Positions 1-7,063 of a stretch of DNA of 48,779 nt are shown here, piece after piece; within the stretch, counting starts at the first letter, position 1; every line of letters starts with the position of its first letter. The translations under genes were made by a program, and so were the position numbers. Below the pieces are notes generated by a model, which worked only from the letters and a program-made list of their open reading frames with translations, had not been told where the DNA came from and ran no database searches. The stretch spans positions 1 through 48,779 of the forward strand of contig CAIJMU010000143.1 in assembly GCA_903821875.1 (NCBI GenBank), given 5' to 3'. This DNA comes from an uncultured Spirochaetota bacterium (GTDB taxonomy: Bacteria > Spirochaetota > Spirochaetia > Treponematales > Rectinemataceae).

Positions 1-1
1 G

Positions 2-349
2 AGGATCATTGACTTCGCCTCAGAGGCATTCATTTCCTCTGCTGTGAGGGACTACAGCCGTATTGATATCATCCTTGCCGGCAATGAGCTTCATGCCATC
101 GAGATCAATGGCCAGCCTATGATACCTGACCGCTGGTTTCGGGAATGTGCAGCAAGTCAGGGTCTGGAAGACCACTACATATCGGCGATCTTTCTGGCTG
201 CCCTTTTGCGTACTGCCGCCAGCCGAGATTCGGATGTGGAGTTCCCCGACGCATTGTTCAGCGGCATTCCCGAGGCGGCCTGTCGAAGGTTGGCTGCCAC
301 AGCTGCAGGATCATCGGTGAGAGCAGAAGCCGGATATGCGACACGCTGA
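2..349 (+). CDS. ATP-grasp ligase, D-Ala-D-Ala ligase-like (C-terminal part, 5' end outside window)
   Basis: The reading frame is open from base 2 to the TGA at 347-349, so the gene begins upstream of the window. The visible 115 residues contain YSRIDIIL followed by HAIEINGQP (about bases 92-118). This matches the end of the ATP-grasp fold in D-alanine-D-alanine ligases, where R-x-D is followed by an E-x-N motif that binds the metal. The family makes a peptide or amide bond using ATP. The substrate cannot be read from this fragment, and it could be a Ddl-like enzyme acting on other amino acids. It overlaps the start of the next gene by 14 bases, indicating translational coupling. Confidence 0.72.
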   Translation, partial: RIIDFASEAFISSAVRDYSRIDIILAGNELHAIEINGQPMIPDRWFRECAASQGLEDHYISAIFLAALLRTAASRDSDVEFPDALFSGIPEAACRRLAATAAGSSVRAEAGYATR

Positions 350-2228
350 CCCCGCCACCGACCGCTTCGGATTCCTGCGTCTTCCTCCCGATGCACATAC
401 CCTTGGCGCGACCAACGCTGCAAGAGCTGTCGAGGCTTGTGGATTCAGGGTCCATCAAGCTGATGATGAAGTGAGGTCTGCGGCGAAGGAGCCTCTGGCA
501 GCGGAAAACGGCAGGCGCATTCTCTCCTGGATTCGAGGCAAGGGCATCACGATGCTTGCCCTGAGCTGGCGGCTGGATCCCGAACTGGGATCAGAGCTCT
601 TCGACCGATTTTATTACTTCCTCGACGCCACCGATCTCCTCGCGCGCTATGGCGGTCCGATACGTGGGGTTTTTTTCGCCGGTCTCCCATCCACCTGCGA
701 CCTGATCAGGGAACGACATCCCGACATCAGCGGTTTGTTCAGTGGCGAGGAAGATAGTGGCGAACTCCTCGATATTCTAGGAATCGCACGAGTCCTCTAC
801 CCGACAGAAATGCTTCAAAGCGTCGTCTATGACGAGGCAAGACTCGCTTTTGGCAAGGACCTGGTCCGCCGCGGTGATTTCGGCAGGATCGGGAAGATCG
901 ACCGTAGTGCCTCGCGACAATTCGGCAGGCGGGGAGACAGTCTTGCCTCGCGTCTCGCCCATGGCGAAGAGCATGGGCTTCCTCCGCTCGTTCGGGCGCA
1001 CGCAGGACCATGGTTGCCCGACAGGAAGGAAGCGCTCAAGCTATTCATTGGCTGGGCCAGAAGCCTTGGCGCGGGAGGCATGCTGGATGTGTTGTCAATC
1101 GGAAGTTCCCAATTAAGTCAATCGCGCTTTGGAGAGGACTGGGGTGAATCACCGAACGGAGGTGGCGTACCCGTAAACTCCGCTGAGGAGTATGCCGCCA
1201 TCTGGAATGCTGCACGGCCTATGCTGGTTCGCAGCTACTCAGGTGCCGGCAGCGCTGCCAGGCTCGTCCCTGTCTACGAGGCCAGTCTCGACATCGCATG
1301 GCACGCCCTGTCCTTCTGGTGGTTCAGTACGCTCGATGCGCGCGGTCCCCTCGGCGTTAGGGAGAACCTCGATGACCACTTTGCTGCCCTTCGTGCCATC
1401 GCAGCGACAGGCAAGCCTTTCGAGGCCAATGTGCCTCACCATTTCGCTTTCAGAGGAACAGATGATGCGAGCTATGTCGCAACGGGCTACCTTGCGGCCT
1501 GTGCTGCCAAGAAGGCCGGCATCCGTCTCTACATCCTCCAGGTGATGCTCCAGACACCTCGCTGGACCTGGGGTGTCCAGGATCTCGCCAAGGCCCGAGC
1601 CCTTCTGGCCATGACGAGGGACCTCCAGGACGGGACCTTCAAGGTCGTGCTCCAGCCGAGGGCCGGCCTCGACTACCTTTCCCGGGACACTACCCGGGCC
1701 AAGATCCAGCTGGCGGCAGCGACGGCACTGATGGATGACATCGAGCCTGGAAATTCAGGAAGTCCCTCGATCATACATGTTGTCAGCCATTCCGAAGCTA
1801 CTGGGCTCGCCGATCCTCCAGTTATTGATGAAAGCATTAGGATCACCAGGATGGCTCTCGACAAATGGCGAGAGTCACGCGCGAACGGTTCGGTCCCCGA
1901 TATGGGACTTGATGCCGAAGCCCGTGAACGAACACGGATTCTCCTTGCCGATGCTCGCGCCCTCGTGGCGGGCATCGAAAGCGCCATTCCCGATCTCTAT
2001 ACGCCAGAGGGATTTTACCTGGCCCTTGCTGCGGGTTTTTTCCCCCTACCCTGGCTTGCCGAACAGCGGGATATCTATCCACATGCGGCGGCTGGCCTCA
2101 CGGCATTTTCGGACGGGGGCATGACGTCAATCGATGAAGATGGCAAGCCCTTGGCGATGAAGGAACGCCTTGTGCGTGCCTCCGAGGCACTCCGCCTGAT
2201 CACGGGCGCCAAGGGTGGAGTGAATTGA
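336..2228 (+). CDS. Fused B12-binding and glutamate-mutase-like protein
   Basis: This is a 630-residue protein. Near the N-terminus DAHTLG (residues 19-24) fits the D-x-H-x-x-G motif that supplies the lower axial histidine to cobalamin in glutamate mutase, methylmalonyl-CoA mutase and methionine synthase. An S-W-R-L segment near residue 77 can serve as the S-x-L motif. The expected GG of the third motif is weak (VFFAGLP). The remainder resembles the catalytic E subunit of methylaspartate mutase; for example, the stretch VSHSEATGLADPPVIDESIR aligns by eye with the K-T-P-H-E-A-I-G-I-P region of GlmE. It would be a single-chain counterpart of the MutS plus MutE pair. Known relatives rearrange the carbon skeleton of an amino acid using adenosylcobalamin; the substrate here is unknown. 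The ATG at 336 overlaps the upstream gene. Confidence 0.68.
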   Translation: MRHADPATDRFGFLRLPPDAHTLGATNAARAVEACGFRVHQADDEVRSAAKEPLAAENGRRILSWIRGKGITMLALSWRLDPELGSELFDRFYYFLDATDLLARYGGPIRGVFFAGLPSTCDLIRERHPDISGLFSGEEDSGELLDILGIARVLYPTEMLQSVVYDEARLAFGKDLVRRGDFGRIGKIDRSASRQFGRRGDSLASRLAHGEEHGLPPLVRAHAGPWLPDRKEALKLFIGWARSLGAGGMLDVLSIGSSQLSQSRFGEDWGESPNGGGVPVNSAEEYAAIWNAARPMLVRSYSGAGSAARLVPVYEASLDIAWHALSFWWFSTLDARGPLGVRENLDDHFAALRAIAATGKPFEANVPHHFAFRGTDDASYVATGYLAACAAKKAGIRLYILQVMLQTPRWTWGVQDLAKARALLAMTRDLQDGTFKVVLQPRAGLDYLSRDTTRAKIQLAAATALMDDIEPGNSGSPSIIHVVSHSEATGLADPPVIDESIRITRMALDKWRESRANGSVPDMGLDAEARERTRILLADARALVAGIESAIPDLYTPEGFYLALAAGFFPLPWLAEQRDIYPHAAAGLTAFSDGGMTSIDEDGKPLAMKERLVRASEALRLITGAKGGVN

Positions 2229-2230
2229 AA

Positions 2231-3352
2231 ATGCATCGAAAGGAAATTGCCCAGGACTGCGCCGAACCTCGTTCGGTCTATTGTGTTGTGGGCGCCGGTA
2301 ACGGTGGCATGGCTATGGCGGCCCACCTCGGGGTCATGGGTTTCCGGGTGCGATTGTTCAATCGAACAGCCGAACACCTCGAGGGTGTCCGCTGGCATGG
2401 TGGTATCAAAGTCGAGGGGGAGATCGAGGGCTTTGGCCCCGTCGAGCTCGCGACTTCGTCAATGGAGGAAGCGCTCGAGGGTGTCGATATCGCCATGGTC
2501 GTCACACCATCGACAGCGCATCGCGGGCTCGCGAGCCTGATGGCTCCTCATCTTCGCGACAACCAGATCGTCGTCCTGAATCCAGGACGCACGGGGGGAG
2601 CCCTCGAGTTCCTCAAGCAGATCCGCCAGGACGGCCTCAGTGGAAAGCCCATTATCGCCGAAGCCCAGACCTTCCTCTATGCCTCACGCGCGCTTTCAAG
2701 GTACGAAGCCAGGATATTCCGAATCAAGAACGAGGTCCCTGTAGCTGCCCTGCCAGCCCACAAGACGGCCGAGGTACTCAGGCGTCTCGAACCAGCCTTC
2801 CCCTGGTTTTCACCAGGGGGGGATGTGCTGTCTACGAGCCTTGAGAATATTGGCGCGGTCTTCCATCCGGCACTCACCATCCTCAACGGAGGATGGATCG
2901 AGGCGACCCACGGAGATTTCGACTATTACTCTGATGGGATTACACCCTCGGTCGCCCTCGTCCTCGAACGTATCGATGCCGAACGGCTGCACGTCGCCCG
3001 CCTTCTCGGCGTCCGATCGCTGTCCTCGCGCGAGTGGCTCTACCAGAGCTACGACTCCCATGGAGACGACCTTTGTGAGGCTATCAAAAACACCGAGGCC
3101 TACCGGGGAATCCGCGCACCGGTCAATCTTCAGCACAGGTACATCTGGGAGGATGTTCCGATGAGCCTCGTCCCCTTGTCCTCCCTTGGGAAAGCGCTCG
3201 GTGCGCCCACGCCGACAATCGACCTGATAATAGAACTTGCTTCGATTCTTCACGGTCGCGACTATCGTGCCGAGGGACGAACAGTTGAGAGTCTCGGTCT
3301 CGCCGGACTCACTGTGAAGGAAATCCGGAAACTGGTAGACGAGGAAGCATGA
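2231..3352 (+). CDS. NAD(P)-dependent octopine/nopaline-type (opine) dehydrogenase
   Basis: An N-terminal Rossmann fold is marked by VGAGNGGMAMAAHL (about residues 18-31), followed by an acidic/basic loop (LFNRT) where NAD(P) binds. The length of about 373 residues and a helical C-terminal half fit the octopine/nopaline dehydrogenase family. These enzymes reductively join the amino group of an amino acid to a 2-oxo acid, or run the reverse reaction. The frame also allows a TTG start at 2225 overlapping the upstream stop. I prefer the ATG at 2231 because GGTGGAG at 2214-2220 is then 10 bases away rather than 4. It directly follows the mutase-like gene, so the two probably act on related amino acids. 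Confidence 0.82.
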   Translation: MHRKEIAQDCAEPRSVYCVVGAGNGGMAMAAHLGVMGFRVRLFNRTAEHLEGVRWHGGIKVEGEIEGFGPVELATSSMEEALEGVDIAMVVTPSTAHRGLASLMAPHLRDNQIVVLNPGRTGGALEFLKQIRQDGLSGKPIIAEAQTFLYASRALSRYEARIFRIKNEVPVAALPAHKTAEVLRRLEPAFPWFSPGGDVLSTSLENIGAVFHPALTILNGGWIEATHGDFDYYSDGITPSVALVLERIDAERLHVARLLGVRSLSSREWLYQSYDSHGDDLCEAIKNTEAYRGIRAPVNLQHRYIWEDVPMSLVPLSSLGKALGAPTPTIDLIIELASILHGRDYRAEGRTVESLGLAGLTVKEIRKLVDEEA

Positions 3353-3374
3353 CCTTACCCGAGGAGCACTGAAC

Positions 3375-4061
3375 ATGGAAATCTTAATTCAGACAATCAC
3401 CGCCCTATGGCTGAGCATCCCTCCGGCAGCACAGGCAGTACTAATTGTGGTCATGGGCTGGATTGCCGCCTTTCTCGTGAGATGGATCTTTTCCGGCCTT
3501 TTTTCGCGCCTGGGATTCAACCGCTTCTGCGACCGGGCAGGACTCAGCAAATTCCTTTTGACGGGCAATGTTTCCTACAAGCCTTCGAAGTTCCTCGGCG
3601 TCATTGCGTATTGGCTTATCTTGCTGCAGGTCTTTATCCTTGCCGCCAGGAGCCTCGACATCGGCCTGGTTAAATCGGTCGCAGACACAATCGCCCGGTT
3701 CCTGCCCTCATTTGTGGCCTTTGTGCTCATTTCCGTCACCGGACTTGTCATTGCGTCTTTCCTGGGAAACTTCACCCTGACGATTGCGAAGAATGCCGGG
3801 ATGCACGGAGCCCGAATGATTTCCCGGGCGGTGAAGTACGCCGTGATCGCATTGGCTCTCGTATCAGCGCTCCGCCAGCTTGGGGTAGCTGCTGGGGTGC
3901 TCGAGAATGTGGTTTCCATCAGCTTTGCCGCCTTGGCTTTCGGAGCAGCCCTTGCATTCGGACTAGGCTGCAAAGACCTGGCGAAAGCGGCAATGGAGAA
4001 ATTCCTCAGAAACATCAGGGAGAGCGAGCGGGAAGCGGTGGGAAAGGATATGGAAGGCTGA
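3375..4061 (+). CDS. Small MscS-type membrane protein (conserved TM-helix family)
   Basis: The 228-residue protein has about five hydrophobic segments (roughly residues 18-40, 70-92, 110-130, 148-168, 178-198). It ends with a Gly/Ala-rich helix, ALAFGAALAFGLGCKDLAKA, of the type that lines the pore of small mechanosensitive channels. The soluble beta domain of full MscS is absent, which fits the short conserved-TM-helix relatives. GAGGAG at 3361-3366 provides the ribosome binding site. It lies 22 bases after the opine dehydrogenase, so it is probably the last gene of that operon. It might release a product or respond to osmotic stress; that role is only inferred from position. Confidence 0.65.
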   Translation: MEILIQTITALWLSIPPAAQAVLIVVMGWIAAFLVRWIFSGLFSRLGFNRFCDRAGLSKFLLTGNVSYKPSKFLGVIAYWLILLQVFILAARSLDIGLVKSVADTIARFLPSFVAFVLISVTGLVIASFLGNFTLTIAKNAGMHGARMISRAVKYAVIALALVSALRQLGVAAGVLENVVSISFAALAFGAALAFGLGCKDLAKAAMEKFLRNIRESEREAVGKDMEG

Positions 4062-4205
4062 TTTTCATCCGGGGCTGGCAGCTTCTGGTTTGAACGGAGC
4101 AGTCACAGGGAAGGATCAATGCGTATCGTATCCCTTTACTGCCTGAATATGCTGCATCGATAGACCAATGCGGCGAGATTTACTGTAATGCCAAGGAGGC
4201 ACTGA

Positions 4206-5405
4206 ATGGGAAAGGTCAGGTTTTTTGTGGTTCTTCTGAGCATCTTTATTTTGGCGACCTGCGCCACACCACCAAGGGAGTCACCTCCAGAAGATCCGCA
4301 CAAGGGAGAGCTGCAGGGGCAAGTGGATGGTTTCCAGAAATCAGTCGCAGAAAAAGACGCCACCATCCTCCAGTTGCAGGGGCACGTGGATAGCCTTCAG
4401 AAAGCAATCCCTGAAAGGGATGCCACCATCCTGCAGTTACAAGGACAGATCGCAGACTTACAGAATCAGGGGACTGCGAAGGGCCCGACCATCGTACAGT
4501 TGCAGGATGGCAACACCGAAGTTGGAAGCTCCCAGGATGCGGCAACCAGAAGTGAAGCGGTCCTCGAACCCTTGCAGTACCAGAATATGGCTTCCGATGA
4601 ACGCATCACTGCGGCAAGCGCCCGGGCAGGACAGTTGCAGGCGGAGCTGGATGCGCTCAAGAAGAGTGCTGCAGTCAAGGATTTGGAACTGGGCGTGCTA
4701 AGCGCGAAGCTCGCAGGCATGGGCACTACTGACGACGGACTAGCTGTCAACCTGCCTTCGCAGGAATCGGGAATAATCAATCTACAGGCTGACTTCCGTG
4801 CGCAAATCCGGTCACTTGACAAGGAGAAGGCCGAGCTTCAGGACAGGATCAGTGATCTTGAGAAAGAAAGTGATGCCCTCGCGATTCTGGCAGCAGCTGA
4901 TGAGAAAGATCTCGACGCGAGGATCTCAAAGCTGAAAACCACCTTTGCCGCGGAAATTGCCCGAGGTGAGCTCGATATCAAGAAGGTCAAGGATGTCTTG
5001 ATCGTCAGCGTCAGCGATGCCGTACTCTTCGATCCTGATTCTCCGAAGCTCAGGCCGACAAGTCTTGCGATCCTTTCGCAATTGGCAGCTATCTTCAAAA
5101 ATGCGCCAGAGAAGATCGTCCGAGTGGAGGGGAATACAGCTATCGCTGTCTCCAGCGCAGATACATTGAGGCTGTACCCGACATCGTGGCACCTTGGTGC
5201 GGCGCGGGCGGCGAATGTCGTGCAGTACTTGCAGGAACAGTGCGGGATGGATCCTCACCAGCTAGTCGCCGCATCCCTCGGAGAGTACCGGCCGCAAGGC
5301 GACAACTCAACCGAAGCCGGAAAGGCGATAAACAGGCGAGTTGAGTTCGTCCTGGTAAGCCAGGATCTTTACGAGATAGAGCGACTTGGAAGCATGGCGA
5401 ACTGA
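4206..5405 (+). CDS. OmpA-like lipoprotein with coiled-coil repeats
   Basis: The 399-residue protein begins with a lipoprotein signal; Cys19 sits in ILATC, a relaxed lipobox of spirochaete type. Residues about 40-240 are Gln/Glu/Lys-rich coiled coil and include three copies of a 21-residue repeat (see the repeat entry). Residues about 255-385 form an OmpA/MotB domain: it begins near the segment around DVLIVSVSDAVLFDPDS and contains LGAARAANVVQYL and the terminal NRRVEFVLV, the parts that bind peptidoglycan in this family. It would tether the outer membrane or envelope to the cell wall. AAGGAGG at 4193-4199 is a strong ribosome binding site. The domain carries a short insertion before the LGAARAANVV helix. 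Confidence 0.8.
   Translation: MGKVRFFVVLLSIFILATCATPPRESPPEDPHKGELQGQVDGFQKSVAEKDATILQLQGHVDSLQKAIPERDATILQLQGQIADLQNQGTAKGPTIVQLQDGNTEVGSSQDAATRSEAVLEPLQYQNMASDERITAASARAGQLQAELDALKKSAAVKDLELGVLSAKLAGMGTTDDGLAVNLPSQESGIINLQADFRAQIRSLDKEKAELQDRISDLEKESDALAILAAADEKDLDARISKLKTTFAAEIARGELDIKKVKDVLIVSVSDAVLFDPDSPKLRPTSLAILSQLAAIFKNAPEKIVRVEGNTAIAVSSADTLRLYPTSWHLGAARAANVVQYLQEQCGMDPHQLVAASLGEYRPQGDNSTEAGKAINRRVEFVLVSQDLYEIERLGSMAN
4308..4520 (+). repeat. 63-base (21-residue) degenerate coding repeat
   Basis: Within the OmpA-like lipoprotein gene, the motif K/R-D-A-T-I-L-Q-L-Q occurs at residues 50-58 and 71-79 and in weaker form (K-G-P-T-I-V-Q-L-Q) at 92-100, exactly 21 residues apart. A partial earlier unit (LQGQVDGFQKSVAE) precedes the first. 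Three heptads per unit fit a coiled-coil spacer whose length could change by slippage or recombination. Confidence 0.7.
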
Positions 5406-5430
5406 GTCGTACCGAATAGCGTCATAGCAG

Positions 5431-5462
5431 GTACAGGAGGCGGTATTTCCCGCCCCCTGTAC
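5431..5462 (+). terminator. Hairpin after the OmpA-like lipoprotein gene
   Basis: GTACAGG-A-GGCGG pairs with CCGCC-C-CCTGTAC around a six-base loop, giving 12 pairs and one A/C mismatch. It lies 26 bases after the stop codon. No T-run follows, so it may act as a weak or Rho-assisted terminator, or protect the mRNA 3' end. Confidence 0.5.
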
Positions 5463-5492
5463 TGAAGCAATGCAAGCACTGAACTTAGCCCT

Positions 5493-5512
5493 GCTCGGCG
5501 ATGTAGCCGAGC
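5493..5512 (+). promoter_or_regulatory. Leader hairpin just before the SUMF1 gene
   Basis: GCTCGGC and GCCGAGC form a perfect seven-pair stem around GATGTA. The stem ends nine bases before GGAGG at 5521-5525, the ribosome binding site of the next gene, so folding could affect translation. No partner sequence masking the site was found. Confidence 0.35.
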
Positions 5513-5530
5513 CTCATTGTGGAGGCTTTC

Positions 5531-6868
5531 GTGAGATTCAGAGATACTGTTTTACTCTTCATCGGGCTTTCAGTCGGAGCGGCTGCGCTCGTCGCCGAAC
5601 AACCCAGTGCTGCCCAGTTCCGGGCGGCGGAGGAGGCCAGGCTGGCCAGTGAGAAGTCGGCCCAGGCTGCGGCTACAGCCATGGATACGGGCGACGCTGA
5701 CCTGAAGGCTGTCTGGGATACTGCTCGAAGCACACTAGAGGATGGCGTCTGGACTGTCGGCGCTGCTGAGCTCAGTCTTAGTCTCGGCGATTGGGACCGC
5801 AACAAGAAGCAATGGGATCTGGTAGTTGTCGGCCAGTACATGGGTTTCCCTGTGAACCTGCAATTCACATGGAACATCGCACAAACGAGTGATCCCAAAC
5901 GGGCCTACGACCAGGTGAATGCCCAGGTCAAGGCGAAGGCCTTGGGCTGCCGAATTATCTACCATGTCAGCTGGCGGGGTGGAAGCCAGTGGAGAGCGGA
6001 GCAGGCCAGTCTTGAGCTGCTGGGGGAAGACGAAGTCGGCAAGGAAATGACCTTGGCAAGCTTCCAGATTGACCCCATGGTCGGCCACTATGACTTTGCG
6101 GCAAGCAGCCCGGACACGATCAGCAAGGTTGCATTTATCGACCTGGTAAGCGTTAGAGGCGGGAGTTTCACCATGGGCAGCCCAAAGAGCCAGGCTGACA
6201 GGCGAGACGACGAGGTAGAGCATACGGTTACGGTATCGGATTTCAGTATTGGGAAGACCGAGGTTACGCAGGTCCAGTACCAGGCAGTCATGGGGTGGAA
6301 CCCGAGCTACTTCTCCAGGGTCGACAATGCGCCTCGGCATCCGGCAGAGCAGGTCAGCTGGTATGATGCCATAGCCTTTTGCAACAAGCTATCAGCCATG
6401 GCGGGCCTGATCCCCGCATACGAGATCAAGGGTACGACTATTAGCCATGTGGCCACGGCTACAGGCTATCGTCTGCCGACCGAAGCGGAGTGGGAGTACG
6501 CTGCGCGTGGCGGAGCTACGGCCGATGGGACGCTCTACGCGGGCTCAGCGTCCTTGGATGAGGCAGCCTGGTTTTACGGGAACTCTGACCAGTGGACCCA
6601 CCCTTTCGGCCAGCTCAAAGCCAATGGGCTTGGTCTCGTGGATATGAGCGGGAACATATGGGAATGGTGCTACGACTGGTATGGGGATTACCCGACGATG
6701 GCTGGAGTGGATCCCGTCGGAGGCACCTCGGGGCCCTATCGCACCTTACGCGGCGGCAGCTGGGGCAGTACCGCCGACTACTGCACTGTCTCCAACCGGA
6801 ACTACAACTATCCGAACTACAGGCACTACTACGTCGGGTTCCGGGTTGTCGCCCCTGCCAGCCTGTAA
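5531..6868 (+). CDS. Exported SUMF1/FGE-fold protein, candidate DGR variable protein
   Basis: I place the start at the GTG at 5531, five bases after GGAGG, rather than at the earlier GTG at 5519. The 445-residue product then begins with a signal peptide (RFRDTVLLFIGLSVGAAALVA) and an Ala/Glu-rich helix. The C-terminal half, from about residue 205, is a formylglycine-generating-enzyme/C-type-lectin fold: GGSFTMGSP, KTEVTQVQYQAVMG, VSWYDAIAFCNKL, RLPTEAEWEYAARGG, GNIWEWCYDWYGDY, then RGGSW and GFRVV. In bacteria this fold is often a binding protein rather than an enzyme, and I see no clear FGE catalytic cysteine pair. The last 35 residues look like a DGR variable region (separate entry). Residues 30-200 are not recognised. 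Confidence 0.82.
   Translation: MRFRDTVLLFIGLSVGAAALVAEQPSAAQFRAAEEARLASEKSAQAAATAMDTGDADLKAVWDTARSTLEDGVWTVGAAELSLSLGDWDRNKKQWDLVVVGQYMGFPVNLQFTWNIAQTSDPKRAYDQVNAQVKAKALGCRIIYHVSWRGGSQWRAEQASLELLGEDEVGKEMTLASFQIDPMVGHYDFAASSPDTISKVAFIDLVSVRGGSFTMGSPKSQADRRDDEVEHTVTVSDFSIGKTEVTQVQYQAVMGWNPSYFSRVDNAPRHPAEQVSWYDAIAFCNKLSAMAGLIPAYEIKGTTISHVATATGYRLPTEAEWEYAARGGATADGTLYAGSASLDEAAWFYGNSDQWTHPFGQLKANGLGLVDMSGNIWEWCYDWYGDYPTMAGVDPVGGTSGPYRTLRGGSWGSTADYCTVSNRNYNYPNYRHYYVGFRVVAPASL
6749..6850 (+). other. Possible diversity-generating-retroelement variable region (VR)
   Basis: The segment has the frame RGGSW-xxx-A-xx-C-xxxx-R-xxxx-P-xx-R-xxx-VGFRVV, as in known DGR targets of the C-type-lectin fold. 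Of the 18 x codons, 15 end in C (NNC) and 3 in T; many are AAC, TAC, CAC or GAC, as expected if AAC/AAT codons of a template repeat were mutagenised at A. The spacing of the invariant W, A, C, R, P and R residues is the main support. No template repeat and no reverse transcriptase is present in the window, and a GC-rich genome favours NNC codons anyway. Confidence 0.5.
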
Positions 6869-7063
6869 AAACGGAAGTGAGACCTGCCAGGAGCGGCGCA
6901 GGGGACGCGGGAAAAGTCGAAGCCTCCGCGCCCCAGGCGTCGCGAGAGGCAGGGCGGTATGGGTCCTGCTATCCGCTGTTACAAAAATGCGAGCTTTCCC
7001 GATTATAGTCGCGCTTGAAACCGAATATCCAGATCCTTTTTCAGCTCTTCGTCGCTGGCCATA

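Noticed and set aside
4161-4189. Promoter TAGACC-17-TGTAAT before the OmpA-like lipoprotein
   Set aside because: Transcription would start inside the ribosome binding site at 4193-4199, which makes it unlikely to be the main promoter.
6869-7063. DGR template repeat or small gene after the SUMF1 gene
   Set aside because: No sequence here resembles 6749-6850, and no convincing coding frame was found; only imperfect GC hairpins around 6901-6934 are visible.
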